Origin: Actinoallomurus iriomotensis
Lineage (GTDB): Bacteria; Actinomycetota; Actinomycetes; Streptosporangiales; Streptosporangiaceae
Assembly (NCBI RefSeq): GCF_030269445.1
Contig: NZ_BSTJ01000007.1
Span: 62,001 to 126,000, forward strand
DNA length: 64,000 nt
Direction of reading: 5' to 3'
Part shown: positions 53,151 through 64,000 of the stretch, in pieces
How positions within the stretch are numbered: the first letter of the stretch is position 1
Layout of the letters: every line of letters begins with the position of its first letter
The notes under the pieces: generated by a model
Databases searched by the model: none
What the model was told of the DNA's origin: nothing
What the model saw: the letters and a program-made list of their open reading frames with translations, nothing else
Made by a program: the position numbers and the translations under genes

Positions 53151-54014
53151 ATGAGCCATCTGCTCTCTGACGAGATCGCCCGCGCGACGGCACGCCTGGC
53201 CGCCGCGGGGATTCCGTCGCCCCGGGCCGACGCCGAGGAGCTGGCGGCCTTCGTGCACGGCGTCAAGCGCGCCGAGCTGCACACGGTGCCGGACGCCGCG
53301 TTCGACGCGCGGTACTGGGCGGGCATCGCCCGGCGCGAGGCCGGTGAGCCGCTGCAGCACATCACGGGCCGGGCGTTCTTCCGCTACCTGGAGCTGCGGG
53401 TGGGGCCGGGCGTGTTCGTCCCCCGGCCCGAGACCGAGGTCGTCGCCGGCTGGGCGATCGACACGCTGCGCACGATGGACGTCGGCGACCCGCTCGTCGT
53501 GGACCTCGGTACGGGGTCGGGAGCCATCGCCCTGTCCATCGCCCAGGAGGTCCCGCGAGCGCGCGTCCACGCGGTCGAGAAGGACCCCAAGGCCTATGTC
53601 CACGCGACGCGCAACGTCGAGGAGCTGGACGAGCGCGGCCGGGTCCGGCTGCACCTGAGCGACTTCGCCGACGCGCTGCACGACCTCGACGGCACCGTCG
53701 ACCTGGTGGTCAGCAATCCGCCGTACATCCCGATGTCGGAGTGGGAGTACGTCGCGGAGGACGTCCGCGACTTCGACCCGCCGTCCGCGCTGTGGGGCGG
53801 CGGCGACGACGGCCTCGACGCGATCCGCGTGGTCGAGCGCACCGCGCGGCGGCTGCTGCGCCCCGGCGGCTGGGTCGCGGTCGAGCACAGCGACCTGCAG
53901 GGCAACCCCGTCTACTGGATCTTCGCCGAAGAGCACGGCTGGCGCGACATGCGCAACCACAAGGACCTGACCGGCCGCGACCGCTTCGTCACCGCCCGCC
54001 TGGGTCTTGACTGA
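53151..54014 (+). CDS. prmC: Release-factor glutamine methyltransferase
   Basis: PrmC N5-methylates the GGQ glutamine of RF1 and RF2 with S-adenosylmethionine. The 287-residue protein has an N-terminal helical domain, the SAM site VVDLGTGSGAIALSIA and the substrate motif NPPYIP. It also has the FFRYLELRVGPGVFVPRPETEVV signature. It is cotranscribed with prfA. Confidence 0.96.
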   Translation: MSHLLSDEIARATARLAAAGIPSPRADAEELAAFVHGVKRAELHTVPDAAFDARYWAGIARREAGEPLQHITGRAFFRYLELRVGPGVFVPRPETEVVAGWAIDTLRTMDVGDPLVVDLGTGSGAIALSIAQEVPRARVHAVEKDPKAYVHATRNVEELDERGRVRLHLSDFADALHDLDGTVDLVVSNPPYIPMSEWEYVAEDVRDFDPPSALWGGGDDGLDAIRVVERTARRLLRPGGWVAVEHSDLQGNPVYWIFAEEHGWRDMRNHKDLTGRDRFVTARLGLD

Positions 54015-54057
54015 ACCCCCGTGAGCAGGACTCCGCGGCGGTGGGAGAATGGCGGCC

Positions 54058-54888
54058 GTGAGCCGAAGCTATGACTGCTCAGAGCCGATGGAACGCACCC
54101 GGGGGATCGCCGAGGCCGTCTCGGCGGTACGGCGCGGCGAGCTGATCGTCCTGCCCACCGACACGGTCTACGGGATCGGTGCCGACGCCTTCACGCCCGC
54201 GGCGGTGAACGCGCTGATGGAGGCCAAGGGGCGTGGCCGCGACATGCCCTCCCCGGTGCTGGTCGGCTCGGTGCGCGCGGCCCAGGCGCTCGTGGAGGAC
54301 TTCGGCACGTACGGGCAGGACCTCGTGGACGAGTTCTGGCCGGGTGCCCTCACTCTCGTCTGCCGGGCCAACAGCACGCTCGCCTGGGACCTCGGCGACG
54401 CCAAGGGCACGGTCGCCATCCGCATGCCGCTGCACCAGCTCACGCTGGAGCTGCTCAAGGAGACCGGGCCGATGGCGGTGAGCAGCGCCAATCGCTCCGG
54501 CGCCCCGCCGGCCCGCACCGTGGCCGACGCGGAGGCGCAGCTCGGCGACTCGGTCGAGGTCTACCTCGACGACGGGCCGAGCGGCGATGGCGCGCCCTCC
54601 TCGATCGTCGACCTGACCGGAGCGGTGCCGCGCCTCCTGCGCGCCGGCGCCATCTCCGAGGCACGGCTCCGCGAGGTGTGCGGCGTCCTGCTCAGCGACG
54701 AGGACGAGCCCGAACCGACCGAGTCCGCCGAAACGTCCGACAAGACCGAGGAGCCCGCCAAGGCCGAGGAGCCCGCCAAGGCCGGTGATCCGGTCAAGGA
54801 CGGGGAGTCCGCCAAGGCCGACGAGCCGGTCAAGGAAGAGACGGCGAAGGCGGAGCGGTCCGGCGACGCGGACAAGCCCGCTCAGTAG
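54058..54888 (+). CDS. L-threonylcarbamoyladenylate synthase (Sua5/YciO/YrdC family)
   Basis: The enzyme makes threonylcarbamoyl-AMP for the t6A37 tRNA modification. The protein has about 276 residues from the GTG 54058; an ATG at 54049 is also open. It has the YrdC fold: IVLPTDTVYGIGADAF, the KGRGRDMP loop and SSANRSGAPPA. The last 60 residues are a disordered, Lys/Glu/Pro/Ala-rich tail with repeated (E)EPAKAE units and no Sua5 C-terminal domain. It ends 7 bp inside a convergent gene. Confidence 0.93.
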   Translation: MSRSYDCSEPMERTRGIAEAVSAVRRGELIVLPTDTVYGIGADAFTPAAVNALMEAKGRGRDMPSPVLVGSVRAAQALVEDFGTYGQDLVDEFWPGALTLVCRANSTLAWDLGDAKGTVAIRMPLHQLTLELLKETGPMAVSSANRSGAPPARTVADAEAQLGDSVEVYLDDGPSGDGAPSSIVDLTGAVPRLLRAGAISEARLREVCGVLLSDEDEPEPTESAETSDKTEEPAKAEEPAKAGDPVKDGESAKADEPVKEETAKAERSGDADKPAQ

Positions 54889-55283
54889 CGACGGCGCCAG
54901 CCGCCGCACTTGCCGATCCGGAATCTCTTCTTCCGCCAGCGGCCGACGCACTCCTGGGCGTACAGGTGGCCGGTGTTCGCCGAAACGACGGTGTGCCACC
55001 GCCGCCTCGGCCCCCCGTGGCGCAGCGCCACGACCCGTACGGCGGCCCGGTGGCGTCCGGTGAAGGTGAGGCGTACCGCGGGGTCACGGCCGGCCTTCTC
55101 CGGGCCTCTGAGGAAGAACGACAGCGTCACCTTCGCCGGGCGCCTGCGGTAGACGCCGAAGGCGTCCACGCCGGGCAGGCCGGCCGAGCGCCAGAAGCCG
55201 CTGTCGGCGCGGGCCGCGGGCGTGACCGGCGGGAGCGTGGTCAGCAGCACGCCGGCCACGAGAGTCATCGCGACACGCCGCAT
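54882..55283 (-). CDS. Secreted basic protein of unknown function
   Basis: The 133-residue protein starts at the ATG 55283 (GGGGGG upstream). A signal peptide covers about 1-26 (RRVAMTLVAGVLLTTLPPVTPAARA). The mature part is very rich in Arg with few acidic residues, has a beta-like VKVTLSFFLRGPEKAG pattern and two Cys near the end (QEC, GKCGGWRRRY). The stop overlaps the stop of the Sua5-type gene by 7 bp. I do not recognise a family. Confidence 0.65.
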   Translation of the reverse strand: MRRVAMTLVAGVLLTTLPPVTPAARADSGFWRSAGLPGVDAFGVYRRRPAKVTLSFFLRGPEKAGRDPAVRLTFTGRHRAAVRVVALRHGGPRRRWHTVVSANTGHLYAQECVGRWRKKRFRIGKCGGWRRRY

Positions 55284-55519
55284 CGGCCCCCCAAGGTCGT
55301 CTCCTCCGGGCGGAAGACGGCGGCCCGGGCACCCCGGTTTCTTCCCGCGGAAGACGCCGGTCAGCGGCCGTGCGGGACACGGCTGGGCGGCACGTGACGC
55401 ATTCGTGACCACCGCGCACAAACCAATGCGGTCGCGCACGGATCTAACCGGTCAGGACGGCGCCTTCCCCGACTCCCGTCGCGGGAGGGAGCAGGAGCGC
55501 CGACGCGTATGGAGGAGCG

Positions 55520-55780
55520 ATGTTCACCGTGAAGCCGAACCCTCAGCCGGGCGACGGCGCGCTCGCCCGCCACCGCGAAGGCGCGGAGCCGGTACGTGAG
55601 TGCCGATGGACGCCCGGGCCCGCGGCGGCGCGCTCGCGCGAGGCCGGCCGGGACGTCGGCCGTGTCGTACAGCTCGACGCGTGGATCGGTCCCGCGGCGG
55701 AGCTCGATGGCGCCGGGCGCGGAAACGAACGCGCCGACCAGCCGGATTCCCGTCGCCGCTCCGGCGAACACCCGCGCTGA
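55520..55780 (+). CDS. Possible small basic/hydrophilic protein
   Basis: An 86-residue frame starts at the ATG 55520 with a good GGAGGAG site 3-6 nt upstream and high third-position GC. The product (starts MFTVKPNPQPGDG) is hydrophilic with no recognised family, and an overlapping minus-strand frame is about as likely by composition. It lies in the 650-bp stretch 55284-55933, which otherwise seems empty apart from a promoter area (TAGAGT near 55876) for the next gene. Confidence 0.3.
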   Translation: MFTVKPNPQPGDGALARHREGAEPVRECRWTPGPAAARSREAGRDVGRVVQLDAWIGPAAELDGAGRGNERADQPDSRRRSGEHPR

Positions 55781-55933
55781 GCTGCGGCGTCGCCTGTGAT
55801 ATCGCCGAAACGTGACGAGGCGGTCGCGCACGGTGATACCTGTGGGACGGCGCTCCCTGGTGGGCCGGGAGCAATAGAGTTGGTGCCCGGTCGGTAACGG
55901 GTGGCAAGCAGCGCGTCGCATGGAGGTGGACGA

Positions 55934-57082
55934 GTGAGGGAGTACATCCTCACCTTCCTGACGGGCGCGATCGTCACCTACCTCCTCGTGCCCCTGGTGC
56001 TGAAGATCGCCATCTGGTTCAAGGCCATGACCCCGGTGCGCGACCGCGACGTCCACGCGATCCCGACGCCCCGGATGGGCGGCCTGGCGATGTTCGCTGG
56101 CATGCTGGCCGCCCTGCTCATGGCCTCGCGCCTGCCCCACCTGCACAAGGTCTTCACCGAGAGCCCGACCTGGATCGGCCTGCTGTCGGCCGGCGGCCTG
56201 CTCGTCGTGGTCGGCATCGCCGACGACCGGTGGGAGATCGACGCGCTGACCAAGATGGCCGGTCAGGTCGCCGCGGCCGGCCTGCTGATCATGAACGGCG
56301 TCCAGATCTCCTGGATCCCGCTGCCCGGCGCGACCTTCGTGCTGCCCCCGTCGTACGGGGTGCCGCTGACCATCATCGTCGTGGTCGCCACGATCAACGC
56401 GGTGAACTTCATCGACGGGCTCGACGGCCTCGCCGGGGGCATCGTCGGCGTGTCGGCCATGGCGTTCTTCCTCTACGCCTTCCTGGTCACGGTCGTCGTC
56501 CACCTCGACCACCAGTCGGCGCCGGCGCTGATCGCGGCCGTTCTGGCCGGCATGTGCGCCGGCTTCCTCCCGCACAACTTCAGCCCGGCCCGGATCTTCA
56601 TGGGCGACACCGGCTCGATGCTGATCGGGCTACTGCTCGCCACCTCGATGATCACCGTCTCCGGGTTCGACCCGGTCGCGCTGCGCGGGTCGATCAACCG
56701 GTTCCCCACGATCCTGCCGCTGATCCCGATCGCGATCCTGGTCGTGCCGTACGCCGACATGCTGATGGCCGTGGTCCGGCGCTCCTACGACGGGCGGTCG
56801 CCGTTCGCGCCGGACAAGAAGCACCTGCACCACCGGCTGTTGGACCTCGGCCACTCGCACCGGGGCGCGGCCCTGGTCATGTACCTGTGGACGGCGCTGT
56901 TCTCGTTCGGCGTGGTGGCGCTCTCGGCGGTCAAGTCACCGCTGATCGTGCTCAGCGTGGCGAGCCTGGTGGCGATCGCGGCGCTGGTCGTGATGGCCTT
57001 CCCTCAGCTCCGGCCGCACGGGCGCCGACGTCGCGGGACGGCGGAGCAGCAGTCTGATCACCGACCGCGACAACCTGCCTGA
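55934..57082 (+). CDS. WecA/MraY-like undecaprenyl-phosphate sugar-1-phosphate transferase
   Basis: The 382-residue protein starts at the GTG 55934 with GGAGGTGG 5 nt before. It has about eleven membrane helices and the family motifs PTPRMGG, the metal-binding NAVNFIDGLDGLAGG, FMGDTGSMLIG and DKKHLHHRLLDLGHSH (HxxH of the WecA group). It probably attaches GlcNAc-1-phosphate or a related sugar to a polyprenyl carrier for wall polymer synthesis. It stands just upstream of the atp operon in most actinobacteria. Confidence 0.92.
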   Translation: MREYILTFLTGAIVTYLLVPLVLKIAIWFKAMTPVRDRDVHAIPTPRMGGLAMFAGMLAALLMASRLPHLHKVFTESPTWIGLLSAGGLLVVVGIADDRWEIDALTKMAGQVAAAGLLIMNGVQISWIPLPGATFVLPPSYGVPLTIIVVVATINAVNFIDGLDGLAGGIVGVSAMAFFLYAFLVTVVVHLDHQSAPALIAAVLAGMCAGFLPHNFSPARIFMGDTGSMLIGLLLATSMITVSGFDPVALRGSINRFPTILPLIPIAILVVPYADMLMAVVRRSYDGRSPFAPDKKHLHHRLLDLGHSHRGAALVMYLWTALFSFGVVALSAVKSPLIVLSVASLVAIAALVVMAFPQLRPHGRRRRGTAEQQSDHRPRQPA

Positions 57083-57189
57083 ACTGCGCACTTTGCCATA
57101 ACTTGACGCGGAAACCAGGGTCTGAGAAGCTTGTGATATCTTTCACGAGCGGCAAGTAGCCAACACAGTGTGAACACCCCGGAGCACTC

Positions 57190-57618
57190 ATGCAGTCCAC
57201 CGACGCCCGGATCCTCCGTGGCGCCGCGATCCCCACAGGCCTCGCAGGGCTCGTCGCGATCATCGCCGGCCTCCTGTTCGCAGGAGGCAAGGGCGCGTTG
57301 GGCGCGGCCATCGGGGTTGCCCTCGTACTCGTATTCTTCACCCTCGGCATGCTCGTCGTCAGCTATGTCTCGAGATTGTCGCAACAACTTGTGATGATGG
57401 CCGGGCTGCTGGGTTATCTCGTCAAACTGGTGGCGGTGTTCGCGCTGGTGGCGGCGCTCAACCATGTGACGGTATGGAACGCGCACGTCTTCGGCTGGAC
57501 TGTGCTCTCGCTCACTATCGTCTGGCTCGCCGCCGAGGTGAATGCCACGATCAACGCCCGCACGCCGTACGTCGAATCAGGCCACGCATCCCGTGACCTC
57601 GGCAAACCGGGCACATGA
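57190..57618 (+). CDS. AtpI-like small membrane protein of the atp operon
   Basis: The 142-residue protein has four membrane helices (GLAGLVAIIAGLLFAGG; AIGVALVLVFFTLGMLVV; MAGLLGYLVKLVAVFALVAAL; VFGWTVLSLTIVWLAAEV) and a hydrophilic tail. Its position and topology match ATP synthase protein I, which helps assemble the c-ring in other bacteria. It begins the atp gene set; 107 bp upstream contain TTGACG and TGATAT, possible promoter parts with poor spacing. Confidence 0.75.
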   Translation: MQSTDARILRGAAIPTGLAGLVAIIAGLLFAGGKGALGAAIGVALVLVFFTLGMLVVSYVSRLSQQLVMMAGLLGYLVKLVAVFALVAALNHVTVWNAHVFGWTVLSLTIVWLAAEVNATINARTPYVESGHASRDLGKPGT

Positions 57619-57678
57619 TGACATTGGACTACTCCAATATGACTATGCGGCGGGTAGCCTGCTATCGTCCGGAGCGCG

Positions 57679-57897
57679 ATGACTGGAAATGGGCGTCTGC
57701 CCACCGAGTCGGAAGACCGCGAGTTCGCGAACGCCGTGTCGGCCGCCCCCGCCACTATTCTGGCTGGGATGCTGGTCTTCGGCGGCGTGGGCTGGCTCCT
57801 CGCTCGCTGGCTGGACGTCACGGCGCTGCTACCCGTCTTCCTGGTGCTGGGCCTGGTCTTCGCTGGATACCTGGTCTACGTCCGCTACGGCCGCTGA
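57679..57897 (+). CDS. atpZ: AtpZ/AtpI-family two-helix protein
   Basis: The 72-residue protein has two hydrophobic helices (PATILAGMLVFGGVGWLLARWL; LLPVFLVLGLVFAGYLVYVRYG) separated by a short acidic loop, as in AtpZ, which lies upstream of atpB and may help Fo assembly or Mg/Ca transport. The ATG has GGAG 7 nt upstream, and TAGCCT 18 bp before that could be an internal -10 box. Confidence 0.8.
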   Translation: MTGNGRLPTESEDREFANAVSAAPATILAGMLVFGGVGWLLARWLDVTALLPVFLVLGLVFAGYLVYVRYGR

Positions 57898-57979
57898 GCG
57901 CGCCGAGCGGAGCCGTGGCCCACCGAGACGACAGCAAGGTTGCCGCCTTGATGAGCTACGACCGCGAAAGGAAAACCGG

Positions 57980-58768
57980 GTGAGTGCCCCGCACATCCTC
58001 GCCAAAGACTTCGAAGCCCCGGGACTCGGCCTGTTCCAGTGGAAGCCCCTCTTCCACATAGGTCCGTTCGCCGTCGCCAAGCCGATCGTGCTCTGCGCCC
58101 TGGTGATGATCATCGTCATCGCCTTCTTCTGGGCCGCCTTCGCGAAGCCGAAGCTCGTGCCCCGCGGCTGGCAGAACGTCGGCGAGGTCGCGTACATGTT
58201 CGTCCGCGACGAGATCGGCCGGCCGTTCCTGGGCAAGGACTCGGAAAAGTGGATGCGTCTGCTGATCCCGGTGTTCTTCTTCGTGTGGCTCGGCAACCTG
58301 ATGTCGGTGGTGCCGGTGGCGCAGTTCCCGGTCAACTCCCGCATCGCGTTCCCGCTCGTGTTGGCGGTCCTGATCTACCTGACCTTCTGGGTCGTGGGAA
58401 TCAAGAACCAAGGCTTCTTCGGCCTGCTGAAGAACGCGACGATGCCGCCCGACCTCCCCTGGGCGCTCTACATCATCGTCATCCCGATCGAGTTCGTCTC
58501 GACGTTCTTCATCCGGCCGTTCACCCACGCCGTGCGGCTCTTCGCGAACATGTTCGCCGGTCACCTGCTGATCGCACTCTTCGCGACCGTCGGCTTCCAC
58601 TTCCTCTGGGAGAAGGTCACCCCGCTCGGCTTCGGGGTGGGCGTCCTGGGTGCGGTCCTGACGATCGTCATGACCGCGTTCGAGCTGTTCATCCAGGCGG
58701 TGCAGGCGTACGTCTTCACGCTGCTCGCCGCCTTCTACATAAGTGCCGGACTCTACTCCGACCACTGA
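57980..58768 (+). CDS. atpB: ATP synthase Fo subunit a
   Basis: Subunit a carries the two proton half-channels. The 262-residue protein starts at the GTG 57980 (AAAGGA upstream). It has five to six membrane helices, with the essential Arg in helix 4 (THAVRLFANMFAGHLL) and ELFIQAVQAYVFTLLAAFYISAGL in the last helix. The upstream part of the open frame overlaps atpZ and is rejected. Confidence 0.97.
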   Translation: MSAPHILAKDFEAPGLGLFQWKPLFHIGPFAVAKPIVLCALVMIIVIAFFWAAFAKPKLVPRGWQNVGEVAYMFVRDEIGRPFLGKDSEKWMRLLIPVFFFVWLGNLMSVVPVAQFPVNSRIAFPLVLAVLIYLTFWVVGIKNQGFFGLLKNATMPPDLPWALYIIVIPIEFVSTFFIRPFTHAVRLFANMFAGHLLIALFATVGFHFLWEKVTPLGFGVGVLGAVLTIVMTAFELFIQAVQAYVFTLLAAFYISAGLYSDH

Positions 58769-58820
58769 GACCCGACCGCGAACGTCAACACGTGACCGGC
58801 GGAGACGACCGCCGGCCTAG

Positions 58821-59075
<255 letters not shown>

Positions 59076-59092
59076 CCGAGGTCCGACTCTGA

Positions 59093-59671
<579 letters not shown>

Positions 59672-60487
59672 ATGAGGGGCGCGAGTAGGGCTTCGCTGGC
59701 AGAGGCCGGTGAGCGGTTCGAGGCCGTGCTGTCGGCGGGTGACGCCGGCGCGATCGGCGACGAGCTGTTCGCGGTGCTGCGGCTGCTCGACCGTGAGCAC
59801 GTGCTCCGGCGGGCGCTCGCGGACCCGGCCCGGCCGGCCGACCAGCGGGCCGGGCTCGCCTTGGCGGTGCTCGACGGCAAGGTGTCTCGCCCGGTCGCCG
59901 AGTTCGTCGCCGAGCTCGCACGACTGCGGTGGGGACGCTCGATCGACCTCACCGACGCGATCGAGCGGTTCGCCGTGGTCGCGGAGGTGGCGAGCGCTGA
60001 GGCGGCGGGCCGGCTCGACGACCTCGAGGACGAGCTGTTCCGCTTCGGCCGCATCGTCGAGGCGCAGCCGGAGCTGCGCGGCGTGCTCGTCGATCATCGC
60101 GTGTCGGGTGAGCGCAAGGCCGTGCTGGTGACCGAGCTGCTGGAGGGCAAGACGACCCCGGCGACGTTGCGGCTGGTCACCGAGGCGGTGACACATGCCC
60201 GAGGACGTAGTCTGGAGCGTGTGCTCGCGGAGTTCGGTCGCATCGCCGCCGAGCGTCGCAACCGCCTGATCGCGGTCGTCCGGACCGCGGTGGACCTGAG
60301 CGAGCAGCAGAAGGCGCGGCTCAACGCCGTGCTCTCGGCGCAGTACGGCCGCGATGTTCAGCTGAACATCGAGGTTGATCCCTCCGTTTTGGGTGGAATG
60401 TCCATCCGAGTGGGGGATGAGGAAATCGACGGCACCATCGTGCGCAGGCTGGGCGACATCCGCCGGCGCATCGAGCGGGCGAGCTGA
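59672..60487 (+). CDS. atpH: ATP synthase F1 subunit delta
   Basis: Delta (OSCP) joins the peripheral stalk to F1. The 271-residue protein is longer than the 180-residue E. coli form, as usual in actinobacteria. The conserved C-terminal domain has [54 protein letters not shown]. It starts right after atpF without a gap. Confidence 0.95.
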   Translation: MRGASRASLAEAGERFEAVLSAGDAGAIGDELFAVLRLLDREHVLRRALADPARPADQRAGLALAVLDGKVSRPVAEFVAELARLRWGRSIDLTDAIERFAVVAEVASAEAAGRLDDLEDELFRFGRIVEAQPELRGVLVDHRVSGERKAVLVTELLEGKTTPATLRLVTEAVTHARGRSLERVLAEFGRIAAERRNRLIAVVRTAVDLSEQQKARLNAVLSAQYGRDVQLNIEVDPSVLGGMSIRVGDEEIDGTIVRRLGDIRRRIERAS

Positions 60488-60522
60488 CCAAGCATCGAAC
60501 TCACGGAGAGAGACGAAGAAGA

Positions 60523-62160
60523 ATGGCGGAGCTGACGATCCGGCCGGAGGAGATCCGGAGTGCGCTCGAGCGCTTCGTCCAGGCGTACGAGCCGGAGGCG
60601 GCCGCGAGCGAAGAGGTCGGGACCGTCGTCGAGTGCTTCGACGGCATCGCCTTCGTCGAGGGTCTTCCCTCGGCCATGGCGAACGAGCTTCTTGAGTTCG
60701 AGGACGGCACGCGCGGCATCGCGCTGAACCTTGACGTTCGGCAGATCGGTGTCGTCATCCTGGGCGATTTCTCCACTATCGAAGAAGGCCAGCAGGTCCG
60801 CCGCACCGGCGAGGTCCTGTCGGTCCCGATCGGCGACGGCTACCTCGGCCGCGTCGTGGACTCCCTCGGCAACCCCATCGACGGCAAGGGCCCGATCGAG
60901 ACGAGCGGTCGCCGCGAGCTCGAGCTGCAGGCGCCCGGCGTCATGCAGCGCCAGCCCGTGAGCGAGCCGCTGCAGACGGGCATCAAGGCGATCGACGCCC
61001 TCACGCCGATCGGCCGTGGCCAGCGCCAGCTGATCATCGGTGACCGGCAGACCGGCAAGACCACCGTCGCGATCGACACGATCCTGAACCAGAAGCAGGC
61101 GTGGGAGAGCGGCGACCCGAGCAAGCAGGTGCGCTGCATCTACGTCGCCGTCGGCCAGAAGGGCTCGACGATCGCGCAGGTGCGGGCCACGCTGCAGGAC
61201 GCCGGCGCGCTGGAGTACACCACGATCGTGGCGGCGCCGGCCTCCGAGCCCGCGGGCTACAAGTACATCGCCCCCTACACCGGCTCGGCCATCGGCCAGC
61301 ACTGGATGTACGAGGGCAAGCACGTCCTGATCGTGTTCGACGACCTGTCCAAGCAGGCGGAGTCCTACCGCGCGATCTCGCTGCTGCTGCGGCGCCCGCC
61401 GGGCCGCGAGGCGTACCCCGGTGACGTCTTCTACCTCCACTCGCGTCTGCTGGAGCGCTGCGCGAAGCTCTCCGACGACCTGGGCGCCGGTTCGATGACG
61501 GGTCTGCCGATCATCGAGACCAAGGGCAACGACGTCTCCGCCTACATCCCGACCAACGTCATCTCCATCACGGACGGGCAGGTCTTCCTGGAGACCGACC
61601 TGTTCAACCAGGGTGTCCGCCCGGCCATCAACGTCGGTATCTCGGTGTCCCGCGTCGGCGGCGCCGCGATGACCAAGGCGATGAGGAAGGCCACGAGCAA
61701 CCTGAAGCTGTTCCTGTCGCAGTACCGCGACCTGGAGGCGTTCGCGGCGTTCGCGTCCGACCTCGACGCGGCCTCGCGCGCCCAGCTCGACCGCGGCGCC
61801 CGCCTGGTCGAGCTGCTCAAGCAGCCGCAGAACGCCCCGTTCCCGATGGAGGAGCAGGTCGTCTCGATCTGGGCCGGCACCACCGGTGAGCTGGACGAGG
61901 TGCCGATCGAGGACATCCGTCGCTTCGAGGCCGAGTTCCTCGACTACATCAAGCGCACCGACAGTGGCCTGCTCGAGACGATCCGGGAGACCGGCAAGTT
62001 CGAGGACGACACCGCGACGAAGCTCAAGGATCTCATCTCCGAGTTCAAGAAGGGCTTCGAGACGACCAGCCACGGTCTCCTGGTGCAGGAGGAGACGGTC
62101 GAGGCGATCGACGCGGAGGACGTTGAGCAGGAGAAGATCACCCGCGTGAGGAAGAAGTAG
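60523..62160 (+). CDS. atpA: ATP synthase F1 subunit alpha
   Basis: The 545-residue non-catalytic nucleotide-binding subunit has P-loop GDRQTGKT at 173-180, [33 protein letters not shown] and the catalytic-interface Arg in [12 protein letters not shown]. The C-terminal extension of about 35 residues (ending RVRKK) is typical of actinobacteria, where it can limit ATP hydrolysis. GAGAGA lies upstream. Confidence 0.98.
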   Translation: MAELTIRPEEIRSALERFVQAYEPEAAASEEVGTVVECFDGIAFVEGLPSAMANELLEFEDGTRGIALNLDVRQIGVVILGDFSTIEEGQQVRRTGEVLSVPIGDGYLGRVVDSLGNPIDGKGPIETSGRRELELQAPGVMQRQPVSEPLQTGIKAIDALTPIGRGQRQLIIGDRQTGKTTVAIDTILNQKQAWESGDPSKQVRCIYVAVGQKGSTIAQVRATLQDAGALEYTTIVAAPASEPAGYKYIAPYTGSAIGQHWMYEGKHVLIVFDDLSKQAESYRAISLLLRRPPGREAYPGDVFYLHSRLLERCAKLSDDLGAGSMTGLPIIETKGNDVSAYIPTNVISITDGQVFLETDLFNQGVRPAINVGISVSRVGGAAMTKAMRKATSNLKLFLSQYRDLEAFAAFASDLDAASRAQLDRGARLVELLKQPQNAPFPMEEQVVSIWAGTTGELDEVPIEDIRRFEAEFLDYIKRTDSGLLETIRETGKFEDDTATKLKDLISEFKKGFETTSHGLLVQEETVEAIDAEDVEQEKITRVRKK

Positions 62161-62163
62161 CCG

Positions 62164-64000
<1,837 letters not shown>

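Overview
The window is about 70% G+C with strong third-position G/C, many GTG starts and several start codons sitting 7-8 nt after a TAnnnT hexamer (leaderless-type promoters). It carries actinobacterial hallmarks: a mycothiol-dependent reductase of the Rv2466c family, an Lsr2-type domain, the ArgS-like NrtL protein next to lysA, a class IV lanthipeptide synthetase, and the order tRNA-Arg / receiver / nrtL / lysA / hom / thrC / thrB / rho / rpmE / prfA / prmC / sua5 / wecA-like / atp. This suggests a filamentous actinomycete, probably of the Streptosporangiales/Thermomonosporaceae type. The species cannot be read from the sequence.

Layout. 1-10.7 kb is accessory: an NCS1 permease (cut by the window edge), an ArsR repressor with two matching operators, a secreted D,D-carboxypeptidase, an AraC-SDR pair with a divergent 17-residue peptide gene that has its own terminator, a nitrilase-fold N-acyltransferase-like membrane protein and an NmrA-type oxidoreductase. 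7.8-13.9 kb is a class IV lanthipeptide locus. A precursor gene (56 residues, Cys-rich core) is followed by a terminator-like hairpin and a LanL synthetase. A divergent operon codes for an ABC exporter, two tiny translationally coupled ORFs and a MauE-thioredoxin fusion. A histidine kinase and a STAND-LuxR regulator follow.

17.4-34.8 kb is a mosaic of lipoprotein, DUF2891, ECF sigma/anti-sigma, TPR, MFS, MarR/reductase and alginate-lyase genes. It contains a two-gene set (27.1-31.3 kb) with a Cas4-like Fe-S nuclease and an SF1 helicase, effectively a split Dna2, which is the best candidate for an uncharacterised DNA-processing or defence system. Next to it is a 75-residue Lsr2 oligomerisation domain without its DNA-binding half. 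The region ends with a tyrosine-recombinase remnant about 0.4 kb from tRNA-Arg(CCG).

34.8-64 kb is mostly conserved core: aspartate-family amino acid synthesis (lysA, hom, thrC, thrB), transcription termination (rho), two related NarL-type two-component pairs, an MMPL transporter, translation termination and its methylase (prfA, prmC), tRNA t6A synthesis (sua5), a WecA/MraY-like transferase and the F1Fo ATP synthase operon atpI-like/atpZ/B/E/F/H/A/G/D, with atpD cut by the window end.
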